Notes: generated by a model not told the origin, from the sequence alone. A stretch of DNA of 64,000 nt from Nocardia africana NBRC 100379 (GCF_001612635.1 NZ_BDAV01000012.1:1-64000), one strand, 5' to 3'; positions 17,027 through 25,303 are shown, counted from the stretch's first letter. Made by a program: numbers and translations.

Positions 17027-17887
17027 ATGCGTTTCGGCATCGTCCTGTTCACCAGCGACCGCGGCATCCGGCCCGCGGTCGCGGCCGCGGCCGCCGAGGA
17101 GCGCGGCTTCGAGTCGTTCTTCGTGCCCGAGCACACCCACATCCCGATCAAGCGGGAGGCGGCACATCCGCTGACCGGCGACAAGAGCCTGCCCGACGAC
17201 CGGTACATGCGCACCCTCGACCCGTGGGTCGCGCTGGCCACCGCGGCGGCGGTCACCGAACGCATCGAATTGTCGACGGCGGTGGCTCTTCCCACCGAGC
17301 ACGACCCGATCACGCTGGCCAAGACCATCGCCACCCTGGACCATCTGTCCGGCGGCCGGGTCAGTGTCGGCGCCGGATTCGGCTGGAACACCGACGAACT
17401 CGCTGACCACGGTGTGCCCGGCAACAAACGCCGCACGGTGCTGCGCGAATACCTGGAGGCCATGCGCGCGCTGTGGACCGAGGAAGAGGCGAGCTACGAC
17501 GGCGACTTCGTGAAGTTCGGCCCCAGCTGGGCGTGGCCGAAGCCGGTGCAGCCCAAGGTCCCGGTGCTGATCGGCACCGCGGGCACCGAACAGGGTTTCC
17601 GCTGGATCGCGCGCTCGGCCGACGGCTGGATCACCACCCCCTACGAGACCCACACGCTGCTCGAACGCCTGCGACTGCTGACCAAGGTGTGGCAGGAGGC
17701 CGGTCGCGAGGACACCCCGCGGGTGGTCGCCCTGGACGGCAAACCCGACACGCAGCGGCTCACCGAATGGCGCGCCGCCGGGGTGACCGACGTACTGTAC
17801 GGACTGCCGGACAAGTCCGAAGCCGAGGTGCTGGCCTATCTCGACCGCCTGGCCGGCAAGCTCGCGCCCCTGCGCGCGAGCGCCTGA
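17027..17887 (+). CDS. LLM-class F420-dependent oxidoreductase
   Basis: A 286-residue luciferase-like TIM-barrel protein (bacterial luciferase superfamily, TIGR03619-like). The start is MRFGIVLFTSDRGIRPA after a GAAAGG box. Characteristic blocks are FFVPEHTHIP, DPWVALATAAAVTERIELST, LDHLSGGRVSVGAGFGWN and VPVLIGTAGTEQGFRWIARS. These enzymes use F420H2 or FMNH2 for hydride transfer or monooxygenation; F420 is common in mycolata. It lies 26 bases after the KstD-like gene and 44 bases before the glycosyltransferase gene, so it belongs to the same transcript and probably reduces or oxygenates the same substrate. Confidence 0.9.
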   Translation: MRFGIVLFTSDRGIRPAVAAAAAEERGFESFFVPEHTHIPIKREAAHPLTGDKSLPDDRYMRTLDPWVALATAAAVTERIELSTAVALPTEHDPITLAKTIATLDHLSGGRVSVGAGFGWNTDELADHGVPGNKRRTVLREYLEAMRALWTEEEASYDGDFVKFGPSWAWPKPVQPKVPVLIGTAGTEQGFRWIARSADGWITTPYETHTLLERLRLLTKVWQEAGREDTPRVVALDGKPDTQRLTEWRAAGVTDVLYGLPDKSEAEVLAYLDRLAGKLAPLRASA

Positions 17888-17931
17888 ACCACCACGCGAC
17901 CTGGCGCCTGAACAGGAAGTGAGCCGAAGAC

Positions 17932-19191
17932 GTGCGTATCGCCCTGCTGTCCTACCGCAGCAAGACCCACTGTGGCGGGCAGGGGGTGTATGTCCGGAAA
18001 TTGAGTCACGGCCTGGCCGAGCTCGGCCATGAGGTCGAGGTCTTCTCCGGTCAGCCGTACCCGGAACTGCTCGACCCCCGAGTGCGGCTGACCGAGGTGC
18101 CGAGCCTGGATCTGTACCGCGATTCCGACCCGTTCCGCACGCCGCGGCCCGGGGAGATCCGCGACCGCATCGACCTGCTCGAACTGGGCACGATGTGGAC
18201 CGCCGGCTTCCCGGAGCCGCGCACGTTCAGCCTGCGCGCGGCCCGGCTGTTGCGCTCGCGCGCGGCGGATTTCGATGTCGTGCACGACAATCAGTGCCTG
18301 GGTTCCGGACTGCTCGACATCGCCCGCCGGGTGCCGCTGGTGGCCACCATCCACCATCCGATCACCCGCGACCGGGCCGTCGATCTGGCGGCCGCGCCGT
18401 GGCGGCGCAAGGCGTTCGTCCACCGCTGGTACGGATTCCTGGGTATGCAGCAGCGCGTCGCCCGGCTGATTCCGGATCTGATCACCGTCTCCTCGACCTC
18501 GGCGGCCGATATCGCCGACGACTTCGGCGTCGACGCCTCCCAGCTGCGGGTGGTCCCGCTCGGTGTCGACACCGAGCTGTTCCGGCCGCGCGAGCGTCGC
18601 GTACCCGGCCGGATCGTGGCCGTGGCCAGCGCCGACAAACCGCTCAAGGGCATCTCCCACCTGCTGCAGGCGCTCGCGCGGTTGCGGCTCACCCACGATG
18701 TCGAATTGCAGCTGGTGGCCAAGCTGGAGCCGAACGGTCCCACCGAGAAGCTGATCGCCGAACTGGGCATCTCCGATATCGTCACGGTGTCGAGCGGACT
18801 GTCCGACGAGGCGCTGGCCGAACTGCTGGCCTCGGCGCAGATCTCCTGCATTCCGTCCATGTACGAGGGCTTTTCGCTGCCTGCCGTGGAGGCGCTGGCC
18901 AGTGGCACCGCCCTGGTCGCCAGCCGCGCCGGCGCCCTGCCGGAGGTGGCGGCCGACTGCGCCGAACTGGTCGAGCCGGGCAACGTGGACGAACTGACCG
19001 GCGTCCTCGGAAAACTGCTCGACAATCCCCGTCGCATCGACGACCTCGGCGCCGCCGGGCGCCACCGCGCACTCACCGTGTTCAGCTGGGAAGCCGTGGC
19101 AGCCCAAACCGTTTCGGTGTACGAACGCGCCATCGCCCGCCGCCAGGGCACCGATCTGACCGCCGATACACAGGAGGCGAACGTATGCTGA
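17932..19191 (+). CDS. Glycosyltransferase, GT4 family
   Basis: A 419-residue GT-B glycosyltransferase. The N-terminal half begins IALLSYRSKTHCGGQGVYVR, the glycine-rich acceptor loop of retaining GT4 enzymes. The C-terminal donor half has GRIVAVASADKPLKGIS, ISCIPSMYEGFSLPAVEALA (an EX7E motif) and ASRAGALPEV. No signal peptide or membrane span is present, so it acts on the cytosolic side of the membrane or in the cytosol with an NDP-sugar donor. It starts with GTG 44 bases after the LLM gene and its last seven bases overlap the methyltransferase. Acceptor unknown; its linkage to catabolic genes is unusual. Confidence 0.92.
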   Translation: MRIALLSYRSKTHCGGQGVYVRKLSHGLAELGHEVEVFSGQPYPELLDPRVRLTEVPSLDLYRDSDPFRTPRPGEIRDRIDLLELGTMWTAGFPEPRTFSLRAARLLRSRAADFDVVHDNQCLGSGLLDIARRVPLVATIHHPITRDRAVDLAAAPWRRKAFVHRWYGFLGMQQRVARLIPDLITVSSTSAADIADDFGVDASQLRVVPLGVDTELFRPRERRVPGRIVAVASADKPLKGISHLLQALARLRLTHDVELQLVAKLEPNGPTEKLIAELGISDIVTVSSGLSDEALAELLASAQISCIPSMYEGFSLPAVEALASGTALVASRAGALPEVAADCAELVEPGNVDELTGVLGKLLDNPRRIDDLGAAGRHRALTVFSWEAVAAQTVSVYERAIARRQGTDLTADTQEANVC

Positions 19192-19916
19192 CCGTCGATT
19201 TCGACCGCTTGGGAATCGGTCCGGGCGTCCGGGTCATCGATGTGGGCTGCGGCCAGGGTCGCCATTCCTTCGAGGCGTACCGGCGCGGCGCGGATATCGT
19301 CGCCTTCGACCAGAACGCCGACGATCTCGCCGATGTGAAGGTCATGTTCGGCGCGCTGGCCGAGGCCGGCGAGGCCCCCGACTACGCGCAGGCCGAGACG
19401 GTCCAGGGCGACGCGCTGGCGATGCCCTTCGAGGACGGCGAATTCGACGTGGTCATCGCCTCGGAGATCCTCGAGCACATCCCGGCCGACGACGGCGCCA
19501 TCGCGGAACTGGTGCGCATTCTCAAACCCGGTGGGGCCCTGGCGATCACGGTGCCGCGCTGGCTGCCCGAGCGGATCTGCTGGCTGCTCTCGGACGAATA
19601 CCACGCCAACGAGGGCGGGCATGTGCGCATCTACCGCGCCGACGAACTGCGCGGCAAGGTCACCGCACGCGGTATGCGATTCATCCGCAGCGAGCACGCC
19701 CACGCTCTGCACGCCCCGTACTGGTGGCTGAAATGCCTGGTCGGTGTGGACAAGCCCGATGCCCGGCCGGTGCAGCTGTATCACCGGATGCTGGTGTGGG
19801 ACATGATGAAACGGCCGTGGCTGACCCGTGTCGCCGAATCGGCCCTGGACCCGGTGATCGGCAAGAGCGTCGCCCTGTACTTCACCAAGCCGGCGGTGTC
19901 CGGTGCGCGCCGCTGA
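19185..19916 (+). CDS. Class I SAM-dependent methyltransferase
   Basis: A 243-residue Methyltransf_11-type enzyme. Motif I is VIDVGCGQGRHSFEAYRRGA (residues 16-35), then FDQNADDL as the ribose-binding acidic strand, GDALAMPFEDGEFDVVIASE as motif II and ELVRILKPGGALAITVPRW as motif III. The ATG at 19185 lies inside the end of the glycosyltransferase gene and has an AGGAGG box. A C-terminal region with HALHAPYWWLKCLVG may bind a hydrophobic substrate. It probably methylates the product or lipid partner of the adjacent GT4 enzyme; this is inference from overlap alone. Confidence 0.9.
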   Translation: MLTVDFDRLGIGPGVRVIDVGCGQGRHSFEAYRRGADIVAFDQNADDLADVKVMFGALAEAGEAPDYAQAETVQGDALAMPFEDGEFDVVIASEILEHIPADDGAIAELVRILKPGGALAITVPRWLPERICWLLSDEYHANEGGHVRIYRADELRGKVTARGMRFIRSEHAHALHAPYWWLKCLVGVDKPDARPVQLYHRMLVWDMMKRPWLTRVAESALDPVIGKSVALYFTKPAVSGARR

Positions 19917-20976
19917 GCTGCCCTCGATTCCCGGCGTCCTCACCGCCCGGCAGTGCCTGGCCACCGCGGAATCCATTGCCGCACAACAGCTCAGCGACGG
20001 CGCGATCCCGTGGTTCCGGGGTGGGCACACCGATCCCTGGGACCACGTCGAGTCGGCGATGGCGCTGACGGTCGCGGGTCTGCACGATGCCGCGCGCGCC
20101 GCCTACGCCTGGTCGGCGGACACCCAGCGCGCGGACGGTTCTTGGCCCTCGCAGTTCCGGGGCGATGTCGTCGAGACCGCCGACACCGACACCAATTTCT
20201 GCGCCTACATCGCCACCGGTGTCTGGCACTACTACCGCTGCACCGGTGATCGGCGCTTCGTGGACACGATGTGGCCGACCGTGCGCGCGGCCATCGATTA
20301 CGTCATCTCCATGCAGCAGGGCCGCAACGGCGAGATCTATTGGCTGCAGACCGACCAGGGCATTCTGCCCGAGGCCCTGCTGACCGGCTGCTCGAGTATG
20401 TTCCACAGCATCGGCTGCGGGCTGGCGATCGCGGAACTGCTCGGCCTCACCGAGCCGGAATGGGAGGTCGCGGCCCTGCGCCTCGGCCACGCACTGCGGC
20501 ATCACCCGGAAGCCTTCGCCGAGAAGGACCGGTATTCGATGGACTGGTACTACCCGGTGCTGGGCGGGGCGCTGCGCGGGGAGGCCGGCCGTGCCCGGAT
20601 CGCTTCGCGCTGGAGCGATTTCGTCGTCGGCGAGATCGGTATTCGCTGCGTCTCCGACCGCCCGTGGGTAACCGGCGCCGAAACCTGCGAACTGGCATTG
20701 GCACTGGACACCCTCGGCGATTCCGATCGCGCGCTGCGACTGCTGGCGAGTATCCAGCACCTGCGCGAGGACGACGGATCCTATTGGACCGGACTGGTTT
20801 TCGCCGACGGTAAACGCTGGCCGGAGGAGCGCACCACCTGGACCGGGGCGGCGGCGGTCCTGGCCGCCGACGCGCTGACCCGCACCACCGGCGGCAACGG
20901 CATCTTCCGCGACCTGGCGCCCAGTGCGGATATCGCGACCGGCCTCACCTGCGACTGCGTGCGTTCGCCCAGCTGA
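19903..20976 (+). CDS. Six-hairpin-glycosidase-like protein (often labelled prenyltransferase)
   Basis: A 357-residue soluble protein with the repeated helical-hairpin pattern of the alpha/alpha toroid fold. Visible blocks are LSDGAIPWFRGGHTDPWDHV, MALTVAGLHDAARAAY, TDTNFCAYIATGVWHYY, WPTVRAAIDYVISMQ and TCELALALDTLGDSDRALRL. Comparable proteins are often auto-annotated as prenyltransferase because terpene-type toroids share the fold, but the DxDD motif of squalene-hopene cyclases is not seen and glucoamylase/GH15-like toroids fit equally well. The GTG at 19903 overlaps the methyltransferase by 14 bases. It is the last gene of the plus operon and probably binds a glycan or terpenoid. Confidence 0.75.
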   Translation: MRAAELPSIPGVLTARQCLATAESIAAQQLSDGAIPWFRGGHTDPWDHVESAMALTVAGLHDAARAAYAWSADTQRADGSWPSQFRGDVVETADTDTNFCAYIATGVWHYYRCTGDRRFVDTMWPTVRAAIDYVISMQQGRNGEIYWLQTDQGILPEALLTGCSSMFHSIGCGLAIAELLGLTEPEWEVAALRLGHALRHHPEAFAEKDRYSMDWYYPVLGGALRGEAGRARIASRWSDFVVGEIGIRCVSDRPWVTGAETCELALALDTLGDSDRALRLLASIQHLREDDGSYWTGLVFADGKRWPEERTTWTGAAAVLAADALTRTTGGNGIFRDLAPSADIATGLTCDCVRSPS

Positions 20977-21000
20977 GCCGGCCGCGCCGGGGCTCGTATT

Positions 21001-21687
21001 TCAGCCCTTGCCACCGCATCCCGCGCCGCGCTCGAGCAATCGCAGCGATCCGATGGCCGCGACCTCGCGGAAATTGCCGCTGTCCAACGCCTTTCGATAG
21101 ATGTGGTACGGGGCCTGCCCGCCGTCGGCCGGATCCGGGAAGACGTCGTGGATGGCCAGCACGCCACCGGCCGCCACCCAGTGCGCCCAGCCGTCGTAAT
21201 CGCGCTGGGCCGCGGCCTCGGTATGTCCGCCGTCGATGAACAGCAGCCGGATCGGGCTGCGCCAGTGCTTCGCCACGGTCGCCGAGGGGCCCACCACGCC
21301 GATGACGGTATCGGTCAATGCCGCGCGCACCATGGTGCGGCGGAAGGTGGTGACGGTGTCGAAGCGGCCGGTTTCCGGGTCGACCAGCGAGGTGTCGTGA
21401 TATTCCCAGCCGGGCTGATGTTCCTCGGACCCGTGATGATGGTCGATGGTGTAGACGGTGGCGCCGGTTTCCCGGGCCGCCGCGCCGAGATAAATCGCCG
21501 ACTTACCGCAGTACGTGCCGATTTCGACGATGATTCCGTCGCCCGCGTACCGCCGCGCGGCCTCGTAGAGCGCGCGCCCCTCCTCGGCCGGCATGAACCC
21601 GATCGCCTGCTCGGCCAGCTCGAACAATCGCCGAGTATCCGCGGAAATTTCGGATTCCGCAGGAATTGTCGAATCGGCACGAGTCAT
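21001..21687 (-). CDS. Class I SAM-dependent methyltransferase (Methyltransf_24-like)
   Basis: A 228-residue methyltransferase. Motif I is GIIVEIGTYCGKSAIYLGAA, followed by VYTIDHHHGSEEHQ, LLFIDGGHTEAAAQRDYDGW and GGVLAIHDVFPDP. The pairs of His/Asp residues in DHHHG and DGGH are typical of the cephalosporin-hydroxylase/Methyltransf_24 type, often divalent-metal dependent O-methyltransferases acting on sugars or phenols. It converges on the toroid-protein gene with 24 bases between stops and diverges from the TetR gene. Its promoter is in the 175-bp gap that also carries operator copy 3, so it may belong to the same regulon. Confidence 0.88.
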   Translation of the reverse strand: MTRADSTIPAESEISADTRRLFELAEQAIGFMPAEEGRALYEAARRYAGDGIIVEIGTYCGKSAIYLGAAARETGATVYTIDHHHGSEEHQPGWEYHDTSLVDPETGRFDTVTTFRRTMVRAALTDTVIGVVGPSATVAKHWRSPIRLLFIDGGHTEAAAQRDYDGWAHWVAAGGVLAIHDVFPDPADGGQAPYHIYRKALDSGNFREVAAIGSLRLLERGAGCGGKG

Positions 21688-21815
21688 CAGAAGAACACCT
21701 TTCGGAAATCATCTCTCGATACTTTGCGAGCGGATGCGATATTTTGTGATTTGCGACTGTATCCGCTCCGGCAACGGGTATGCGAGTTGCTTTCGAAGCT
21801 TCACTACAGTAGCAT

Positions 21816-21831
21816 CCAGACACGTGTCCGA
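21816..21831. promoter_or_regulatory. TetR-type operator, copy 3
   Basis: CCAGACACGTGTCCGA fits C-YR-GACA-YR-TGTC-YR-G with one change at the last base. It lies about 30 bases upstream of the TetR start and in the promoter gap of the divergent methyltransferase, suggesting autoregulation. Confidence 0.6.
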
Positions 21832-21862
21832 TCCCATTTCCACCGAGCCTACACCGGTGAAT

Positions 21863-22423
21863 ATGGAGGCAACTCGCCGCCGCCTCACCGAGAAGCAGGC
21901 CGATACCGTCGACCGGCTGACCAAGGCCGCGCTGGAAGTTCTGTCGCGCGAGGGCTTCGCCGGTCTCACCGTGCGCATGGTGGCCGCGGCCGCCGGAGTG
22001 GGTACGGCCACCGCATATACCTATTTCTCCTCCAAGGAACACCTGGTCGCCGAGGTCTTCTGGCGGCGACTGGCCGCCGATGCGCCGCCCGAACCCGAGG
22101 CGGGCGCCGACCGCACCGCCCGGGTGGTCGCCGTCCTGCGCCAGATCGCGATGCTGGTCGCCGACGAACCCGCACTGGCGGGCGCGGTGACCAGCGCGCT
22201 GCTGGGCACCGACCCCGACGTCGCCCATCTGCGGCTGCGCATCGGGACCGAGATCCGGCGGCGCCTGCTGGACGCGCTGGGCCCGGACGCCGATCCCGAT
22301 GTGGTGGAGACGCTGGAATTGCTTTATGCCGGCGCTCTGGTGCGCGCCGGCGTGGGTTACGCCTCGTATGCCGAAATCGCCGACCGGCTGGAGAAATCTG
22401 CCCTGCAGGTGCTGCGGGACTGA
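21863..22423 (+). CDS. TetR family transcriptional regulator
   Basis: A 186-residue TetR protein. The N-terminal HTH spans residues 10-57 (VDRLTKAALEVLSREGFAGL, VRMVAAAAGVGTATAYTYFS, SKEHLVAEVF). The C-terminal helices form a ligand pocket (VVETLELLYAGALVRAGVGY). The ATG at 21863 is chosen; a GTG six bases earlier is also possible and no strong RBS is seen. The operator copy just upstream is the same semi-palindrome found twice in the 14-kb divergent promoter, which makes this protein the probable regulator of both catabolic operons. The ligand would then be a pathway intermediate such as a CoA ester. Confidence 0.92.
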   Translation: MEATRRRLTEKQADTVDRLTKAALEVLSREGFAGLTVRMVAAAAGVGTATAYTYFSSKEHLVAEVFWRRLAADAPPEPEAGADRTARVVAVLRQIAMLVADEPALAGAVTSALLGTDPDVAHLRLRIGTEIRRRLLDALGPDADPDVVETLELLYAGALVRAGVGYASYAEIADRLEKSALQVLRD

Positions 22424-22451
22424 TTGCACAATTTCCGGCGGCGTCCGGGAA

Positions 22452-22943
22452 TTACGGCAATACCGCTTCGATGGCCGCGACCACACTCGGATCCTGCGGT
22501 TCGGTGCGCGGACGGAAACGGCCGACGACCTTACCGTCACGATCGATCAGGAATTTTTCGAAATTCCATTGAATATCGCCGGCATCGCCTTCGGCATCGG
22601 CAGCCTGCACGAGTTCGCGATACAGCGGATGCCGGTCGTCACCGTTGACGTCGACCTTGGCCAGCAGCGGGAAATCCACCCCGTAGGTGGTCGAGCAGAA
22701 CTGCTGGATCTCCTCCGCGGTGCCCGGCTCCTGCCCCATGAACTGGTTGCACGGCACCCCGACGACGCTGAACCCCCGCGATCCGTAGGCCTGCTGCAGC
22801 GCCACCAGTCCGGTGTACTGCGGTGTCAGACCGCATTTCGAGGCGACGTTGACCACGAGCAGCGCCTTGTCACCGGCGATTTCGGCCAGGGTCGCGGGCT
22901 CACCGGCGAGGGTCTCTACGGGAATTTCACGAATATCGGTCAC
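22452..22943 (-). CDS. Glutathione peroxidase family protein (thiol peroxidase)
   Basis: A 163-residue peroxidase of the GPx family with cysteine in place of selenocysteine: C37 in VNVASKCGLTPQY, the Gln of NQFMGQEPG and the Trp-Asn of IQWNFEKFLI complete the catalytic site. Mycolata lack glutathione, so the reductant is probably thioredoxin or mycothiol-linked. The GTG at 22943 begins VTDIREIPVET, the usual family N-terminus; the longer open frame upstream is non-homologous. It has no strong RBS and could be leaderless. It converges on the TetR gene with 28 bases between them. Confidence 0.92.
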   Translation of the reverse strand: MTDIREIPVETLAGEPATLAEIAGDKALLVVNVASKCGLTPQYTGLVALQQAYGSRGFSVVGVPCNQFMGQEPGTAEEIQQFCSTTYGVDFPLLAKVDVNGDDRHPLYRELVQAADAEGDAGDIQWNFEKFLIDRDGKVVGRFRPRTEPQDPSVVAAIEAVLP

Positions 22944-23178
22944 AGTCGAAATGATAGGTGGAATCTCGGTGGCCGCGAGCGCGGCTTCCGTCGCCGGACC
23001 CGTTCGCCGGGGGTCGCGGCAGAGTCGGCGAAGCCCCTCGCCGCCTTCCGGCAGCGACCAACGAACTGCAACCTGTTCTATGCTGTGATGTGGACAACAT
23101 CGCTGGTCATAGCCAGGAAATCGCTGCCGGACCGAGTCCCGGAGATCATTTTCCCCCACCGCGCGTCTTCACCATTAT

Positions 23179-23192
23179 TAGAACTTGTTCTA
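23179..23192. promoter_or_regulatory. KstR-like operator upstream of GMC oxidoreductase
   Basis: TAGAACTTGTTCTA is a near-perfect palindrome and matches TnnAACnnGTTnnA at every fixed base. It lies 78 bases before the GMC start, the best KstR match in the window. The rest of the 326-bp gap 22944-23269 holds no gene that I can support. Confidence 0.65.
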
Positions 23193-23269
23193 CAGTGATC
23201 TGAGGCACGCTCCCGCGCCGAGCGGAGCCGCGATCAGCCGCTACCACTTCGAAGATGAGGTAACCGAAC

Positions 23270-24886
23270 ATGACCGACACCAGCGCAGCCGATTACATCG
23301 TCATCGGCGCGGGCAGCTCCGGTGCCACCGTCGCGAGTCGGCTCGCCGAGCAGGGCGCCAGCGTCATCCTGCTCGAGGCCGGCCGCAAGGACAACACCAA
23401 GTTGGTCACGGTCCCGGGCATGATCACGACGGTCCACACGGTTCCGCAGCTCAAGCATCAGGTCACCTGGTCGCAGTACTCGGTCCCGCAGAAGCACGCC
23501 GCGGAGCGCCGGGTCCCGATGACGCGCGGCAAGGTGCTGGGCGGTTCGAGTTCGGTCAACGGCATGCTGTTCGTGCGCGGCAACAAGGCGAACTTCGATT
23601 CCTGGGCCGCCGAGGGCTGCGAGGGCTGGAGCTACGAGGATGTGCTGCCGGCCTACAAGCGGCTGGAGAACTGGGAGGGCGGCGCCAGCGACCTGCGTGG
23701 CTCCGGCGGCCCCATCGAGGTGACCCGGCAGAAAGAGCTCACCCCGATCGCCCAGGAGTGGATGGAGGCCGCGGCCGAAACCTTCGGGGTCCCGGTCATC
23801 GAGGACTACAACGGTGAATCCCAGGAGGGCATCAGCATCTTCCAGCAGAGCGTGAAGGACGGTCTGCGCTACAGCTCCTCGCGCGGCTTCATCACCAACC
23901 GCCCCAACCCGAATCTGACGGTCGTCACCAAGGCGCATGTGGCGCGCGTGGTGATCGAGAAGGGCCGCGCCACCGGCGTCGAGGTCATCGAGAAGAAGGG
24001 CCGCCGGATCATTCGCGCCGAGAAGGAGGTCGTGGTCTCCGGTGGCGTGATGGGTTCCGCGCACATCCTGCTGCTGTCCGGCATCGGCCCGGCCGGGCAC
24101 CTGCGCGACCTCGGCATCGAGGTCAACGCCGATCTGCCGGTCGGCCAGAACCTGCACGACCACCTGTTCGTCCCGATGACCTTCATCTCGAAGAAGGCTC
24201 TGCACCGCGGCATTCCGTCGCACTTCGCCGCCGGCTTCCTCAAGGAGCTGCGCCGCCCCGGCAGCTCCTGGTTCGGGCGCACGGTCTTCGAATCCGTGGG
24301 CTTCGTGCGGACCTCGTTCGCCAAGGACATCCCGGATATGCAGATCCACACCCTGCCCTGGAGCTACCCGACGCCCAACCAGGACGAGGACAAGATGCAC
24401 ATGGTCGACCGCCGGGAGGCGCTGACCGTCTTCCCGACGCTGATCTACCCGAAGAGCCGCGGTGAACTGCGCCTGGCCTCCACCGATCCGCTGGCCTCGC
24501 CGCTGATCGACCCGGGCTACCTCTCGGATCCGGCCGATATGGACTTCCTGGTCGAGGCCATCGGCATGATCCGCGAGGCCGCGGCGAACAAGGCGATCGC
24601 CGGCGACATCACCGAGGAGTTCTCCCCCGGCCCCGCCTTCCAGGACGAGACCGCGCTGCGTCGCGAGCTGCCGATGCGGATCCACTCGGTGTACCACCCG
24701 GTCGGCACCTGCCGGATGGGCGTGGACGAGCGCGCGGTCGTCGACCCGCAGCTGCGGGTGCGCGGCATCGAGGGCCTGCGCGTGGCCGACGCCTCGATCA
24801 TGCCGAGCATCACCGGCGGCAACACCAACGCCCCGTGCTACATGATCGGTGAGAAGGCGGCCGAATTCATCACCGCCTCAGCGTAA
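23270..24886 (+). CDS. GMC family oxidoreductase (FAD-dependent alcohol dehydrogenase)
   Basis: A 538-residue GMC flavoprotein. The ADP-binding motif is DYIVIGAGSSGATVASRLAE at residues 8-27, then the GMC signature RGKVLGGSSSVNGMLFVRGN and the second signature SGGVMGSAHILLLSGIGP. The catalytic His/Asn pair lies in SVYHPVGTCRMG and TGGNTNAPCYMIGEKAA. No signal peptide, so it is cytosolic. It resembles the choline-dehydrogenase-like branch. A perfect KstR-type box in its promoter suggests induction during sterol breakdown, oxidising a sterol or side-chain alcohol. It is followed by a very strong hairpin. Confidence 0.93.
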   Translation: MTDTSAADYIVIGAGSSGATVASRLAEQGASVILLEAGRKDNTKLVTVPGMITTVHTVPQLKHQVTWSQYSVPQKHAAERRVPMTRGKVLGGSSSVNGMLFVRGNKANFDSWAAEGCEGWSYEDVLPAYKRLENWEGGASDLRGSGGPIEVTRQKELTPIAQEWMEAAAETFGVPVIEDYNGESQEGISIFQQSVKDGLRYSSSRGFITNRPNPNLTVVTKAHVARVVIEKGRATGVEVIEKKGRRIIRAEKEVVVSGGVMGSAHILLLSGIGPAGHLRDLGIEVNADLPVGQNLHDHLFVPMTFISKKALHRGIPSHFAAGFLKELRRPGSSWFGRTVFESVGFVRTSFAKDIPDMQIHTLPWSYPTPNQDEDKMHMVDRREALTVFPTLIYPKSRGELRLASTDPLASPLIDPGYLSDPADMDFLVEAIGMIREAAANKAIAGDITEEFSPGPAFQDETALRRELPMRIHSVYHPVGTCRMGVDERAVVDPQLRVRGIEGLRVADASIMPSITGGNTNAPCYMIGEKAAEFITASA

Positions 24887-24901
24887 TTCGCACAGCTCGA
24901 C

Positions 24902-24938
24902 CGGCCCCGGTTGCGATCACCGATCGCAACCGGGGCCG
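24902..24938 (+). terminator. Strong hairpin terminator
   Basis: A perfect 17-bp stem, CGGCCCCGGTTGCGATC with its reverse complement, closed by a 3-base loop. It begins 15 bases after the GMC stop. No U tract follows. Confidence 0.85.
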
Positions 24939-24956
24939 TCGTCGTCGCGGGATTCG

Positions 24957-25156
24957 TCAGATATCGCCGAGATCGATGTCGACGGTGAACGGTGCCGTCG
25001 CCTTGATAATGCCCGTGTACATCTCGCCGGTCCGATCACCACAGCGATGCCCGCCACGATTTCGATACTCGCACAACGCTCTTCGGGCCAGGAATCGTAT
25101 TCCGTTGCCGTAATTTGCTGGCGCATCTATGCCGACGGGACGTTATCGACGGTCAT
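24957..25156 (-). pseudogene. Uma2-family endonuclease remnant
   Basis: A decayed gene of the Uma2 (DUF820) family, judged by motif memory. The N-terminal piece reads MTVDNVPSA, an in-frame TAG, then MRQQITATEYDSWPEERCAS and IEIVAGIAVVIGP. After a frame change the C-terminal piece reads GIIKATAPFTVDIDLGDI and stops. The normal family length is about 190 residues, so most of the central domain, including the catalytic core, is missing. There is at least one nonsense codon, one frameshift and a large deletion, so it cannot be functional. Confidence 0.55.
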
Positions 25157-25303
25157 GACACCGTTCCTCTCGTAGCGCGAGGTGCTGCGTCAGCCGCTCG
25201 ATGCTGCAAGCCCCCCTCTAACCATCCGGGCATCGCGGCGAGCCGGTAGGTCTGCGGCTGCGTGGAGGTCGTTCCGGGCGTTCCCGAAGGGGCGGCACGT
25301 GTA

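Noticed and set aside
17932..22423. Mycofactocin cluster
   Set aside because: A glycosyltransferase and TetR are present, but there is no mftA precursor, no radical SAM gene, no creatininase-like and no lactate-dehydrogenase-like gene.
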